Shown here: positions 8,293 through 17,669 of the stretch, one piece after another | Layout: each line of letters opens with the position of its first letter | How positions within the stretch are numbered: the first letter of the stretch is position 1 | Assembly (NCBI GenBank): GCA_905381055.1 | Contig: CAJPUR010000015.1 | Location: forward strand, 1-64,000 | Reading direction: 5' to 3' | Length of the DNA stretch: 64,000 bases | Origin: an uncultured Flavobacteriaceae bacterium | Lineage (GTDB): Bacteria > Bacteroidota > Bacteroidia > Flavobacteriales > Flavobacteriaceae | Position numbers and translations under genes: made by a program | Notes under the pieces: generated by a model | The model's input: only the letters and a program-made list of their open reading frames with translations | Database searches by the model: none | Told to the model about the DNA's origin: nothing

Positions 8293-9030
8293 TTAAAGAA
8301 ATAATAATTTAGATGATGCAATTATTAATACAAAAGCAAGTAAATAAGATAAAATTCTATTGGAACTAAAAAAACTTCCGTATAATGACCCTAAAATTCC
8401 TCCAAATAAAACTATTGGAATAAGAATTAGATATTCTGACGGTAAAATATTACCATTAATTAAATATCCCATAAATCCAGAAATTGAATTAACAAAGATA
8501 AATAAAGCTGAAACTGCAGCAGTTTGTTTTAAGGTTCCCCACTTTAATAAAACTATAATTGGGCTAAGAATTATTCCTCCACCAATTCCAATTAGCCCTG
8601 ATATAAAGCCAATTATAAAGCCAATTATAAATGATAATTTTTTATTATTTTTTCTTAAGGAAAGATTTTCTTCTATTTTAATTAATAAAATTCTTAAAAC
8701 TGCAATAATTAAAAATAATCCTAATATAATTTTATAGATATCGGAGTCGATAGAAATATATCCTCCGATAAAAGATGCGGGAATCGATGAAATTGCAAAT
8801 GGAAAAAATAATTCCCATTTAAAAAATAGTTTTTTTTGATAAAAAAAAAATGAAACACCAGCTACGAAAATATTTAAAACTAATGCAATTGGCTTGATAT
8901 AAGTTATGGGCAAAGAAAATAATGTCATTAATGCAATATAACCACTTGCTCCTCCGTGACCCACCGAAGAATATAAAAATGCAACTAAACTTATAATCAA
9001 AAAAAAGTATATAGATATCTCCAAAGACAT
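8293..9030 (-). CDS. TauE/SafE (TSUP) family membrane transporter
   Basis: Polytopic inner-membrane protein of the family that includes sulfite exporters and importers of small oxyanions or sulfur compounds. About eight hydrophobic segments are visible, with the family signatures SSVGHGGASGY near the N-terminus and GLIGIGGGIILSPI at the start of the second repeat. I start it at the ATG at 9030 (MSLEISIYF), right after the moeA stop, because homologues begin there; an ATG at 9054 would overlap moeA by 22 bp. Position between moeA and moaD suggests a role in molybdenum or sulfur handling, for example anion uptake or sulfite export. That is inference; the substrate is unknown. Confidence 0.85.
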   Translation of the reverse strand: MSLEISIYFFLIISLVAFLYSSVGHGGASGYIALMTLFSLPITYIKPIALVLNIFVAGVSFFFYQKKLFFKWELFFPFAISSIPASFIGGYISIDSDIYKIILGLFLIIAVLRILLIKIEENLSLRKNNKKLSFIIGFIIGFISGLIGIGGGIILSPIIVLLKWGTLKQTAAVSALFIFVNSISGFMGYLINGNILPSEYLILIPIVLFGGILGSLYGSFFSSNRILSYLLAFVLIIASSKLLFL

Positions 9031-9032
9031 AT

Positions 9033-10208
9033 TTAGTTTGGAATTATAAAACATTCAACCTTATTATTTACAGAAATTTTTTTAGTTTTTTCAGGAACAT
9101 AAATAAGGACATTACTTTTAGAGTAACCAACTAATTTTGCAGAAGACTGACCTGATAATAAAGAAACTTTATTGTTTTTTAAAATTCCTTTTAAAAAAAG
9201 TGTCTTTCCAGAATTATTTATAATTTCAGAATCAAGAATAGCGTCAGTTTTCTTTAAATGAATATTATTTTTATTCAGAAATTTCCTGAGAATTGGTAAA
9301 AAATAAATATAAAAACATGTTAAACTTGATCCAGGATTACCAGGAAGTGCTAATACAAATTTATTTGCTTTTTCACCAAACCATATAGGCTTACCAGGTT
9401 TTTGATTAACTTTATAAAAAAGTTCATTAACATTATTTAAACTCAGAGCTTCTTTAACATAATCATAATCACCTACTGATATACCACCTGATAAAATAAT
9501 TAAATCTGAGCTTAGTATTATATTTTTAATACTATTAGTTATTGCTCCAAGGTCATCATTTATTTTAAATACATCAACATTAGTGATTCCTTCTTTAGAT
9601 AATGCAGCTAGAAGCATCTGTGAATTTGACTCATATATTTGACCTTTTTTAAGATCTGATGAGTTATTTACTAATTCATCACCGGTGATTATAATACTTA
9701 TTTTAGGATTATTAAAAATCGGTATTTTTTTTAATCCTAAACTACCTAAATAACCTATAACTGCAGGATTAACTTTAATTCCTTTTTGAAGGACTAATTC
9801 TCCTTTCTTTACTTGCTCACCTTTAAACCTTATATTTTCATTTATTAAAGGCTTTTTTAAAATTTGAATTTGATTTCCTTTTTTCTTAACATATTCTTGC
9901 ATTATAACACAATCCGCCTCCTCTGAAATAAAAGCTCCAGTAAAAATTCTTATTGCCTCACCTTCCTTTATTTTCAAATCAGGAGCTACACCAGCCTTTG
10001 ATTCACCAATTATTTTATACTTGTCTGATTTTCCAAACTTTATAGCATATCCATCCATTGCTGACTGCGAAAAAGGTGGGGAATCAATAGGAGAAAAAAT
10101 ATTTTCAGAAGTTATTTTATCTAGACAATCTTTAAGATTTAAAAAACATTTATCGCCTTTAAGTTTTTGATTTTCAATAATTTCAATTGCTTCAGTATAA
10201 GAAATCAT
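9033..10208 (-). CDS. moeA: molybdopterin molybdenumtransferase MoeA
   Basis: Inserts molybdate into adenylated molybdopterin made by the MogA domain. The 391-aa protein shows the MoeA order: an N-terminal segment with SPIDSPPFSQSAMDGYAI (about 38-55), ITGDELV (about 174), SGGISVGDYDYV (about 233) and LPGNPGSSLTCF (about 280), then the C-terminal beta-barrel domain. It is 47 bp downstream of the hydroxylase large subunit gene and is followed after 2 bp by the TSUP gene, linking enzyme and cofactor synthesis in one transcript. Confidence 0.96.
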   Translation of the reverse strand: MISYTEAIEIIENQKLKGDKCFLNLKDCLDKITSENIFSPIDSPPFSQSAMDGYAIKFGKSDKYKIIGESKAGVAPDLKIKEGEAIRIFTGAFISEEADCVIMQEYVKKKGNQIQILKKPLINENIRFKGEQVKKGELVLQKGIKVNPAVIGYLGSLGLKKIPIFNNPKISIIITGDELVNNSSDLKKGQIYESNSQMLLAALSKEGITNVDVFKINDDLGAITNSIKNIILSSDLIILSGGISVGDYDYVKEALSLNNVNELFYKVNQKPGKPIWFGEKANKFVLALPGNPGSSLTCFYIYFLPILRKFLNKNNIHLKKTDAILDSEIINNSGKTLFLKGILKNNKVSLLSGQSSAKLVGYSKSNVLIYVPEKTKKISVNNKVECFIIPN

Positions 10209-10255
10209 TTATAATAATTAATAATCAAAAACTAATTTAATAAATCTAGTGTGGC

Positions 10256-12409
10256 TTAACCTATTATATTTTTTAATTTAAGTTCTTTTGAAAAAGGCTG
10301 TTTGTATAACCTTACACCCATAGCTTTGTATATAGCATTAGAAATTGCTGCTCCAACTGGAGGTAATGTAGGCTCTCCCAATCCAGTAGGCGAAAAATCA
10401 TTTTTAACAAAGTGAACTTCAACTTTAGGAGTTTGATTCATCCGAATCAATTCAAATTTGTCAAAGTTTTTTGAATTGGGTACACCCTTTTTAAATTCAA
10501 AGTCTCCATACATTGCATGTCCAATCCCGTCTATTATACCACCTACAGCTTGATTATTACCACCTATTGGATTTACTAAAATACCACAATCAACGGCACA
10601 GATAACTTTTTTTACAATTGGATATCCGTCTTCTAACTCAACCTCAGCTACTTGAGCAACATGTGTATTGTGGCAATAATAGGCAGAAAAACCTTTAAAT
10701 ACTCCTTTAGATTTTTCACCCCACTTAGCTTTTTTAGCTACAGTCTTTATAACCTTTTGAAATCTTTCAGGATTGTATTGTATCCTTTTATCCGTTGTTC
10801 CCTTGACATTTTCGAGTAAATCAAGATGGAACTGCACTCTATCTACTTTCAATTCCTCAGCAATTTCATCAAAGAAGCTTTGTTCAGCAAAAGCAAGAAA
10901 ATTAGTATATGGAGCTCTCCATGGTGCAGTTGTAATATTACTTTTATAGTTAACTGCATCAACTTGATAATTTTTTAACGCCCCAGCAGGCAAAAAATTT
11001 GGAATTAATCCATACATGTTACTATTAATTGATGATTCTTTTAACCAATAGCCGGTAATCTTATTATTTTTTATAGAGGCAGCTATCCTATAATGAATAG
11101 CCGGCCTATACATTCCAACTGCCATATCATCTTCACGGGAATAGACAAGTTTTACTGGCTTTTTAATACGGTTAGAAATATCTGCAGCTTCCACAACAAA
11201 ATCAGGTATTAACCTTCTACCAAAGCCTCCACCAATTCTTGTCATTTTAACATTAATTTCTTTAATATCTCTGTTTAATAATTTAGCAACCTCGTTTGCA
11301 GCTCTTTCTGGGGTTTGAATAGGACCTACAAGATTAATTTTTTTATCAGTTACATCAGCGAAAAAATTCATAGGTTCCAAACAATTGTGAGGAAGAAAAG
11401 GAGATTCATAATTTTTTTCGATTACTTTATCTGCTTCTGAAAAGGCCTTTTCTACATCACCATCTTTTCTCAATGATTTGAACTGATTTGAATCCAACAG
11501 CTCATTTAATTTGTTTTTATGAAATTCTGAGTCCTCTAGAATTTCAGGATTTTTCCAATTTGCTTTTAAAGCTTTTTTACCTTTCATTGCATTCCATGTA
11601 CTATTGGCAATTACAGCAACTTTGTTACCAAATTTTACTATTTCAATAACACCCTTTATTTTTTTAGCATTATCTGATTCAAATGATTCTAGTTTTTGAC
11701 CAAAAGCTGGGGGTCGCAATACAGAAGCATAAACCATACCTTTTTCTGTATAATCAATTCCAAACAAAGGTTCTCCTGTAACTATCTTTTTGATATCAAC
11801 GTTAGTTACGTTTTTACCAATTATCTTATATTGATCAGGATTCTTTAGTTTAACATTTTCAGGTATATCAAGTTTAGCAGCCTCACTTACTAATTCTCCG
11901 TAACTATGTTTTTGATTGTTTTCATTAAATACATAACCAGATTCAGCAAAACATTCAGATTGGTCGACACCCCACTTAATGGCAGCTGCATTAATTAACA
12001 TTTGTTTTGCTACTGCGCCAGATTTTCTTAAAATGTCCCAGTTCATTTTAACACCTAAACTTCCACCGGCCCACTGATTTTTATATTTTTTTGTATCTAA
12101 TCCAGCTTGAACTACATTAACATCTTTCCACGGAACGTCTAACTCTTCGGCAACAATCATTGGAAGTGAAGTTTTAATACCTTGACCGATTTCAGGATTG
12201 GCAGCAAAAATAGACACTTTGCCTGAATCGGATATTTTAATATATGATGTGAAATCGTTGTATTTAATATTATCAATATTGTCAGATAAGGGAGTTAAAG
12301 AGTTAAAAGAATTTAACAGATTGAATGTTATGACTAGTCCTCCTCCTGCTACACCTGATCTTTTTATAAAACTTCGTCTGTTAATTTTGTTTGAATTAAT
12401 GATTTTCAT
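10256..12409 (-). CDS. xanthine dehydrogenase-family molybdopterin-binding subunit (IorB/aldehyde-oxidase type), Tat-exported
   Basis: Catalytic subunit (717 aa) of a molybdenum hydroxylase that oxidises aldehydes or N-heterocycles with water as oxygen donor. A twin-arginine leader NRRSFIKRS (about 9-17) followed by a hydrophobic stretch predicts Tat export. Cofactor-contact motifs include TRIGGGFGRR (about 390) and the C-terminal GLGEPTLPPVGAAI, whose Glu is the catalytic base in the family. An aldehyde-oxidase a/b hammerhead domain is around 200-300. The small Fe-S subunit is encoded 21 bp upstream. No FAD subunit or cytochrome partner is in the window, so this is the two-subunit type and its electron acceptor is unknown. 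Confidence 0.93.
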   Translation of the reverse strand: MKIINSNKINRRSFIKRSGVAGGGLVITFNLLNSFNSLTPLSDNIDNIKYNDFTSYIKISDSGKVSIFAANPEIGQGIKTSLPMIVAEELDVPWKDVNVVQAGLDTKKYKNQWAGGSLGVKMNWDILRKSGAVAKQMLINAAAIKWGVDQSECFAESGYVFNENNQKHSYGELVSEAAKLDIPENVKLKNPDQYKIIGKNVTNVDIKKIVTGEPLFGIDYTEKGMVYASVLRPPAFGQKLESFESDNAKKIKGVIEIVKFGNKVAVIANSTWNAMKGKKALKANWKNPEILEDSEFHKNKLNELLDSNQFKSLRKDGDVEKAFSEADKVIEKNYESPFLPHNCLEPMNFFADVTDKKINLVGPIQTPERAANEVAKLLNRDIKEINVKMTRIGGGFGRRLIPDFVVEAADISNRIKKPVKLVYSREDDMAVGMYRPAIHYRIAASIKNNKITGYWLKESSINSNMYGLIPNFLPAGALKNYQVDAVNYKSNITTAPWRAPYTNFLAFAEQSFFDEIAEELKVDRVQFHLDLLENVKGTTDKRIQYNPERFQKVIKTVAKKAKWGEKSKGVFKGFSAYYCHNTHVAQVAEVELEDGYPIVKKVICAVDCGILVNPIGGNNQAVGGIIDGIGHAMYGDFEFKKGVPNSKNFDKFELIRMNQTPKVEVHFVKNDFSPTGLGEPTLPPVGAAISNAIYKAMGVRLYKQPFSKELKLKNIIG

Positions 12410-12430
12410 TTAAAAAGTTTTGATTAAGAA

Positions 12431-12886
12431 TTATTTTTTTGAGGCATCTGAAACTGCTTTTTCAATGCGATTATATGTTGCACATCTACATAAATTGATA
12501 TGCATAGAATTTCTGATATCAGACTTTGTAGGGTTTGGATTATTTTTCAATAAAGCAGCGGCAGTCATAACTTGACCTGATTGACAATATCCACATTGAG
12601 CTACATCGTTATCTTCCCATGCTTTTTGGACGGGATGATCTCCGTCTGGTGATAATCCTTCGATTGTAGTTATCTTAGCCCCCTCTAATTGGCTTACCTG
12701 AAGTAGACAACTTCTCGTTGCTTGACCATCTAGATGAACGGTACAAGCCCCACAAGAACCAATACCACAACCAAATTTAGTTCCAACCAGACCTATCTCA
12801 TCTCTTAAAACCCATAGAAGAGGAGTTTCAGGAGAAACATCAACAACTCTAGACTTCCCATTAATATTTAAATTGTATACAGACAT
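12431..12886 (-). CDS. (2Fe-2S)-binding subunit of molybdenum hydroxylase (IorA-like)
   Basis: Electron-transfer subunit of 151 aa carrying two [2Fe-2S] clusters. The N-terminal ferredoxin-type set is CGIGSCGACTVHLDG plus SC further on (about 39-60); the second, helical set is QCGYCQSGQ (about 97) and LCRCATYNRIEKA (about 132). This is the usual order for IorA/CoxS/XdhA-N-type subunits. It has no export signal, so it would travel folded with the Tat-bearing large subunit, as known for this family. It is the first gene of the nine-gene molybdenum operon; its promoter must lie in the 87 bp shared with the divergent lipoprotein gene. Confidence 0.95.
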   Translation of the reverse strand: MSVYNLNINGKSRVVDVSPETPLLWVLRDEIGLVGTKFGCGIGSCGACTVHLDGQATRSCLLQVSQLEGAKITTIEGLSPDGDHPVQKAWEDNDVAQCGYCQSGQVMTAAALLKNNPNPTKSDIRNSMHINLCRCATYNRIEKAVSDASKK

Positions 12887-12973
12887 ACTAGTAAGTTTAT
12901 TTTATAATAAATTTACAAAAAAAATAAATTATCATATTAATAAATTATTAAATTTGAAAAAAAACACAATCTG

Positions 12974-14329
12974 ATGAAAACTATTTTAAATTCCACAATT
13001 CTAATATTTACTATTATTTTATTTTCTAATTGTACTCAAACTACAAAAACAGAATTCAAATCAATAAAAGATCCAAATCTTTCCTATGAAGAATATACCC
13101 CTTCAGGAGATGAAATTATTATTTCAAGATCTGAATATACTAATAAGCTTAAAGGGTTTTGGCTTGCACAATGTATAGCAAATTGGACTGGACTTGTCAC
13201 CGAAATGGATAAGATTGGAAATATTGGTGAAATAAAAACAGGCCCTTTCTACACAAGAGATGACTGGGGTAAAGAAGATCAACCTGCCTATTGGGGAGGA
13301 ACAAAAGACTTTTCAAGAACTATTGATTTTGTATTTGAAGGAGAAGATGGAAAATGGGGAGCAGATGATGATACAGATATTGAATATATATATCAACATT
13401 TATTACATACTAATAAAACATCTAAACTAACTGGTGAACAGATTAGAGATGGTTGGTTAAAACACATAAAAAATGAAGAAGAAAATTTTTTATGGGTATC
13501 TAATCAAAGAGCTTTGGATTTAATGATCGAAGGAACTGTTCCTCCTGAGACAAGTAATCCTGAAAAAAACCCTGATTTTGACATGATAGATGCTCAACTT
13601 ACAACTGAAATATTTGGTTTCTTTTCACCTGCAAGACCAGATTTTGCAGTTAAAATGGCTGAATTACCAATTCAAACTACTGCCAGATTTAATGCTGAAT
13701 GGATATCAAAATTCTATGTTTCAATGTATTCAATGGCTGCTAATGCTGACCCAAATCAAACAACCAAAGAAAACTTAATAAATTTTGCTGAAAAGTCAAG
13801 AGATTTATTACCAAATGATTCATATTCTGCAAAAATGTACGATTTTGTAAAAAAACAATACTATGAAAAAATTCCTTGGGAGACTATAAGAGATAATGTC
13901 TATCAAAGATATCAAGTTGAACAAAAAGATGGTTATGATTTAACTTCAAGAAATATGAGATGTAATGCATGTGCTGCAGCGGGAATTAATTTTGCAGCTA
14001 GCATTATAAGTTTATTTGCTGGCGAAGGTGATCTCAAAGAAACTATTAAAATTGGTTCTCTCTCTGGATGGGATTCTGATAATCCAACAGCTACTTGGGG
14101 AGGATTAATTGGATTTATGATTGGTGCAGATGGGGTTGAAAAAGCATTTGATAGAACTTTTTCTGAAGAATATAATATTCACAGAACAAGACAGAATTTT
14201 CCTAACGCTATTGATAATTTTACAAATATGGCTAATATTGGTGTGTTTATTACAGATAGGGTTATTCAAAATGAATTAGGTGGTGGAGTTGACCTAAAAA
14301 AAGACTTATGGTATATTCCGGTAAATTGA
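12974..14329 (+). CDS. ADP-ribosylglycohydrolase-family lipoprotein
   Basis: 451-aa predicted lipoprotein: hydrophobic N-terminus and lipobox LFSNC (Cys about residue 20). The mature part has ADP-ribosylglycohydrolase landmarks: GFWLAQCIANWTG replaces the usual GxxxGxAxGDA start, ADDDTDIEY carries the first metal-binding acids, and GSLSGWDSDNPTATWGGLIGF matches the C-terminal GGDxDT-like metal site. Classical members remove ADP-ribose from proteins or DNA in the cytoplasm; a secreted form more likely acts on an extracellular N- or O-glycosidic bond, and its substrate is unknown. TAAATTTG at 12949-12956 resembles a -7 box just upstream. It is divergent from the molybdenum operon. Confidence 0.82.
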   Translation: MKTILNSTILIFTIILFSNCTQTTKTEFKSIKDPNLSYEEYTPSGDEIIISRSEYTNKLKGFWLAQCIANWTGLVTEMDKIGNIGEIKTGPFYTRDDWGKEDQPAYWGGTKDFSRTIDFVFEGEDGKWGADDDTDIEYIYQHLLHTNKTSKLTGEQIRDGWLKHIKNEEENFLWVSNQRALDLMIEGTVPPETSNPEKNPDFDMIDAQLTTEIFGFFSPARPDFAVKMAELPIQTTARFNAEWISKFYVSMYSMAANADPNQTTKENLINFAEKSRDLLPNDSYSAKMYDFVKKQYYEKIPWETIRDNVYQRYQVEQKDGYDLTSRNMRCNACAAAGINFAASIISLFAGEGDLKETIKIGSLSGWDSDNPTATWGGLIGFMIGADGVEKAFDRTFSEEYNIHRTRQNFPNAIDNFTNMANIGVFITDRVIQNELGGGVDLKKDLWYIPVN

Positions 14330-14333
14330 AAAA

Positions 14334-14537
14334 TTAACTTTTTGAATTTATAGATGAAGCTTTAATCACAATACAAATTCCAGAATTAAAAACTACGAGA
14401 GCCAAAGTACCCCAATAAAACCAATTTGGATGGTTCTCGTATTTTTTTATTATCGATTCTCCAAGAAGACTTAATCCAAAACCAATTAATAAAAGACCAC
14501 CAATAGATAAAATTAACCATTTATTTTTATTACTCAT
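14334..14537 (-). CDS. small two-helix membrane protein, unknown function
   Basis: 67-aa hypothetical protein with two hydrophobic segments, about residues 8-27 (ILSIGGLLLIGFGLSLLGE) and 40-60 (WFYWGTLALVVFNSGICIVI), joined by a short polar loop KKYENHPNW. Its ATG overlaps the ccsBA stop as ATGA, so it should be translationally coupled to the cytochrome c assembly gene. I recognise no family. The coupling suggests a role with CcsBA or in membrane energetics, which is inference. It ends 4 bp from the convergent lipoprotein gene. Confidence 0.7.
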   Translation of the reverse strand: MSNKNKWLILSIGGLLLIGFGLSLLGESIIKKYENHPNWFYWGTLALVVFNSGICIVIKASSINSKS

Positions 14538-17500
14538 GCGTAGTGTTTTTTATTCCTGAAATAAGAAATCACACCTAATATAAAAACAAATAAAATAGAA
14601 TAGTAAACAAAATTAGGAGTGATAATTTTATCACCACTAGCATATGAATGAAGGCCAGTAAGATAAAAATTTACTCCAAAGTAAGTCATCATAATACTTG
14701 AAAAAGCAACTATAGTCATCAGGTTAAAAAACCACCTACCTCTTAAAGCAGGAATTAATCTCATATGAAGAACAAATGCATAAATTATAATACTAATTAA
14801 AGCCCAAGTCTCTTTGGGATCCCAGCCCCAATATCTACCCCAGCTTTCATTTGCCCACATGCCTCCCAAAAAGTTTCCAATCGTTAGCATCACAAGACCT
14901 ACTGTAATTGACAATTCATTAATAATTGTAAGTTCTTTAATATTTAAATCAATTTTCTTCTTGTTTTTGTTTGTTGTTAAAATTATAAGAAATAAACAAA
15001 CTCCTCCAGTTATGGTAGAAAGGGCAAAAGGGCCATAACTTCCTACAATAACAGCGACATGAATCATTAACCAATAACTATTTAAGACTGGTTGAAGATT
15101 TGCAATTGCAGGATCCATCCAATTCCAGTGGGCTATCATAAGAACCATACTAGATACAAATGCCGTTGTAGCAATTGTAAGGGATGATTTTCTTCCAAAT
15201 ATTAAACCAAAAAACATTGTTGCCCATGCAACGTAAATCATTGATTCATATGCATCACTCCATGGAGCATGTCCTGAAATAAACCACCTACCAATTAAAC
15301 CTAAGGTATGAAGGCTAAACAAGAATACAATAATTATTTTAAAAGTATTTGAAATATAATTGATCCATTTCTTATTAATGAATATTTGAATAATTAAAAT
15401 TAGGAATAATAATAATCCAGCATATAGATACCAACTAAAAAGCTTTTTAAAAATATCATATTTATTATATAAAATCTCTGCATCAACCCTATTCTCTGAA
15501 ATTAAAACCTCAGAACCGAATTTTTTTTGAAAACCTTTTATACTTTCTAATAAATTATCTGAGTTTTTATAATCATTGTCTTTTAAACTTAATCTCAAAG
15601 CTTGAAAATAAAGAGGCAAAACATTTCTAACATACAATGAATCCATATCTTTAAATTGAAAGTCACTTAATTCAGGATATGAAACCCACTTATTATTGTC
15701 ATCTCCAGGTACAGGAAAAATTTTCAATACCTTTCCCTCTAATGCAGAATAAAGAAGATTAACTCTTTTATCAACTTCAATAAAATCCTTATCAAACTGA
15801 TTTGGAATTGAGGATCTGTATGCTGATTCTAAATATTGGCCCAACCTATACGTACCAGTTGCATCAAAGAAGGATACTAAAGGTGCGTATTTAGTTTTTT
15901 TAGGTAATTTTAAAATTTCTCTAATTGAATCATTACCCCTTTTAAGATAAATAATTGGAACATTATACCAAATAGCTGGCGAGTTTATTATTGATAATAA
16001 TACTTGATCTGAAGATAATCCTTTATATGTATCGCTTTTACTAACTTTTCTTAAGAGTTCTGAAGAAAAAGTATTTGCAGGTTTAATTCGACCTCCTAGA
16101 TCTTGAATTAAAAGTGAACCAAATTTTTGGGCATGTTCCTTTGAAAATTTATCTTGAATTATTATTGAATCAAAATTTATAGAATTTTTAATAGGGGTAA
16201 TATCATTAAATTGAGAAAAAATTGAAGAACTGATAAAAAATAAAATAACAGTTAGTTTTGATTTCATTAATTTAATTTTATCAAGTTTTTTAGCCAAATC
16301 TTTGAATCTTGTTTTACCAATGAAAAAAATTCCAATCATACTTAAATACAATAAAAAGTATCCTACATAAGTAATCCATGTACCCCAAAAGTCATGATTC
16401 ACAGATAAAATTGTTCCTTTTTCATCAGCGTCAAAGGAAGCCTGAAAAAACCTGTATCCTTTATGATCTAATACATGATTCATATAGATATCATAATTAA
16501 AAGATTCAGAATCTTCAACTTCAATTTTACTCATGAATGAAGAGTAACTTTTTTCAGTACCAGGATATTTTTCAGCAATAAAGTCATTTAGTTTGATCGA
16601 AAAAGGAAGTTCTAATTTTAAAGAACCATACTGGAGATTGAAATCTAATCCAGATACAGATAATTTTTCTGGAGGATTTGACCAACCTTTACCTCCCAAT
16701 AAATTTATTATTTCTGATGTCCCGTTTGATTTAATTTCAAGTTTAATAACATCTTGCTGCTGACCATCCTCCTGATCAGCCTTAACAATATCAAAGGATC
16801 CACGTAAAACAGGTTCTGGAATTACAAATTGAAAATTGTTAAAAGTATATAAAGACCTTAATTTCAATTCTTGTTCAATATTTTTGTAAACATTACCATT
16901 TGATTGATCTGCCATTATAAGGAAAGATCCTTCAAATGGTGACGAAATATAATATTGGCCCTCACGAACAGAAATATTAATTGCTCCATCAATTGGATTA
17001 TTTAATGTAAATAAAAGGTTATGAATATTACTAATATCTCCCTCTTTAATATAATGTTCGTGCCTTGACCCATCATTAGCTTCAACGATTTTAAGATAAC
17101 GTTCTCCGTCAGGATCTAAAACTAATCCTGAGGTTACGTTATTTAAATAATCTAAATACTTTATTTCAAAAGGCTGACCTTTAAAATCATCCTCAATATT
17201 AAAGTTATTATTTACTTCTTCTGAGAATAAAACCTCTTTTTGAATTTTTTTTCGAATTGGTTGACCTTCAAATTCACCATCAACTAAAATAGTTAAATAT
17301 GTTTTTTCAGAAAGAAATGTATTGGATGAGTCACCTTCTCTTATTGGCATCATTCCTTCGTACCCAATATATCTTGTGACAAAAGCACCAAATAAAATTA
17401 AAATAAAGGACAAATGCATACATAGAACTGCCCATTTTTCTTTTCTTAGTAATCTATATTTAAAAATATTTCCTATAAAAGCTATTATAAACAACAACAT

Positions 17501-17662
17501 AATGAGTTCAAACCACCAAGCATTATAAACCCATATTTTTGAGACAGTTGTTGAATACCAACTTTCAATAAAAGTTCCTATTCCCATTGCAGTAGGAAAA
17601 ATTATAAAAAGAATTGTCATCAATTTGTTAGATGAAATGTATTTTATAATCTGATTTTTCAT
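14534..17662 (-). CDS. ccsBA: fused ResB-CcsA system II cytochrome c biogenesis protein
   Basis: Heme exporter and synthetase that attaches heme to exported apocytochromes c. The 1042-aa chain has an N-terminal ResB-like part with four membrane helices and a large periplasmic domain, a middle periplasmic region, and a C-terminal CcsA part. The tryptophan-rich WWD motif is clear (ANESWGRYWGWDPKETWALI, about residue 930). Candidate heme-ligand His residues occur in MIHVAVIVGSYG before it and in VLHMRLIP and TGLHSYASG after it. The fused form is usual in Bacteroidetes. It is 7 bp after the DUF2805 gene and overlaps the small membrane gene by 4 bp. It may serve respiratory cytochromes, including a possible acceptor for the exported hydroxylase. 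Confidence 0.95.
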   Translation of the reverse strand: MKNQIIKYISSNKLMTILFIIFPTAMGIGTFIESWYSTTVSKIWVYNAWWFELIMLLFIIAFIGNIFKYRLLRKEKWAVLCMHLSFILILFGAFVTRYIGYEGMMPIREGDSSNTFLSEKTYLTILVDGEFEGQPIRKKIQKEVLFSEEVNNNFNIEDDFKGQPFEIKYLDYLNNVTSGLVLDPDGERYLKIVEANDGSRHEHYIKEGDISNIHNLLFTLNNPIDGAINISVREGQYYISSPFEGSFLIMADQSNGNVYKNIEQELKLRSLYTFNNFQFVIPEPVLRGSFDIVKADQEDGQQQDVIKLEIKSNGTSEIINLLGGKGWSNPPEKLSVSGLDFNLQYGSLKLELPFSIKLNDFIAEKYPGTEKSYSSFMSKIEVEDSESFNYDIYMNHVLDHKGYRFFQASFDADEKGTILSVNHDFWGTWITYVGYFLLYLSMIGIFFIGKTRFKDLAKKLDKIKLMKSKLTVILFFISSSIFSQFNDITPIKNSINFDSIIIQDKFSKEHAQKFGSLLIQDLGGRIKPANTFSSELLRKVSKSDTYKGLSSDQVLLSIINSPAIWYNVPIIYLKRGNDSIREILKLPKKTKYAPLVSFFDATGTYRLGQYLESAYRSSIPNQFDKDFIEVDKRVNLLYSALEGKVLKIFPVPGDDNNKWVSYPELSDFQFKDMDSLYVRNVLPLYFQALRLSLKDNDYKNSDNLLESIKGFQKKFGSEVLISENRVDAEILYNKYDIFKKLFSWYLYAGLLLFLILIIQIFINKKWINYISNTFKIIIVFLFSLHTLGLIGRWFISGHAPWSDAYESMIYVAWATMFFGLIFGRKSSLTIATTAFVSSMVLMIAHWNWMDPAIANLQPVLNSYWLMIHVAVIVGSYGPFALSTITGGVCLFLIILTTNKNKKKIDLNIKELTIINELSITVGLVMLTIGNFLGGMWANESWGRYWGWDPKETWALISIIIYAFVLHMRLIPALRGRWFFNLMTIVAFSSIMMTYFGVNFYLTGLHSYASGDKIITPNFVYYSILFVFILGVISYFRNKKHYA

Positions 17663-17669
17663 TTAAAAA

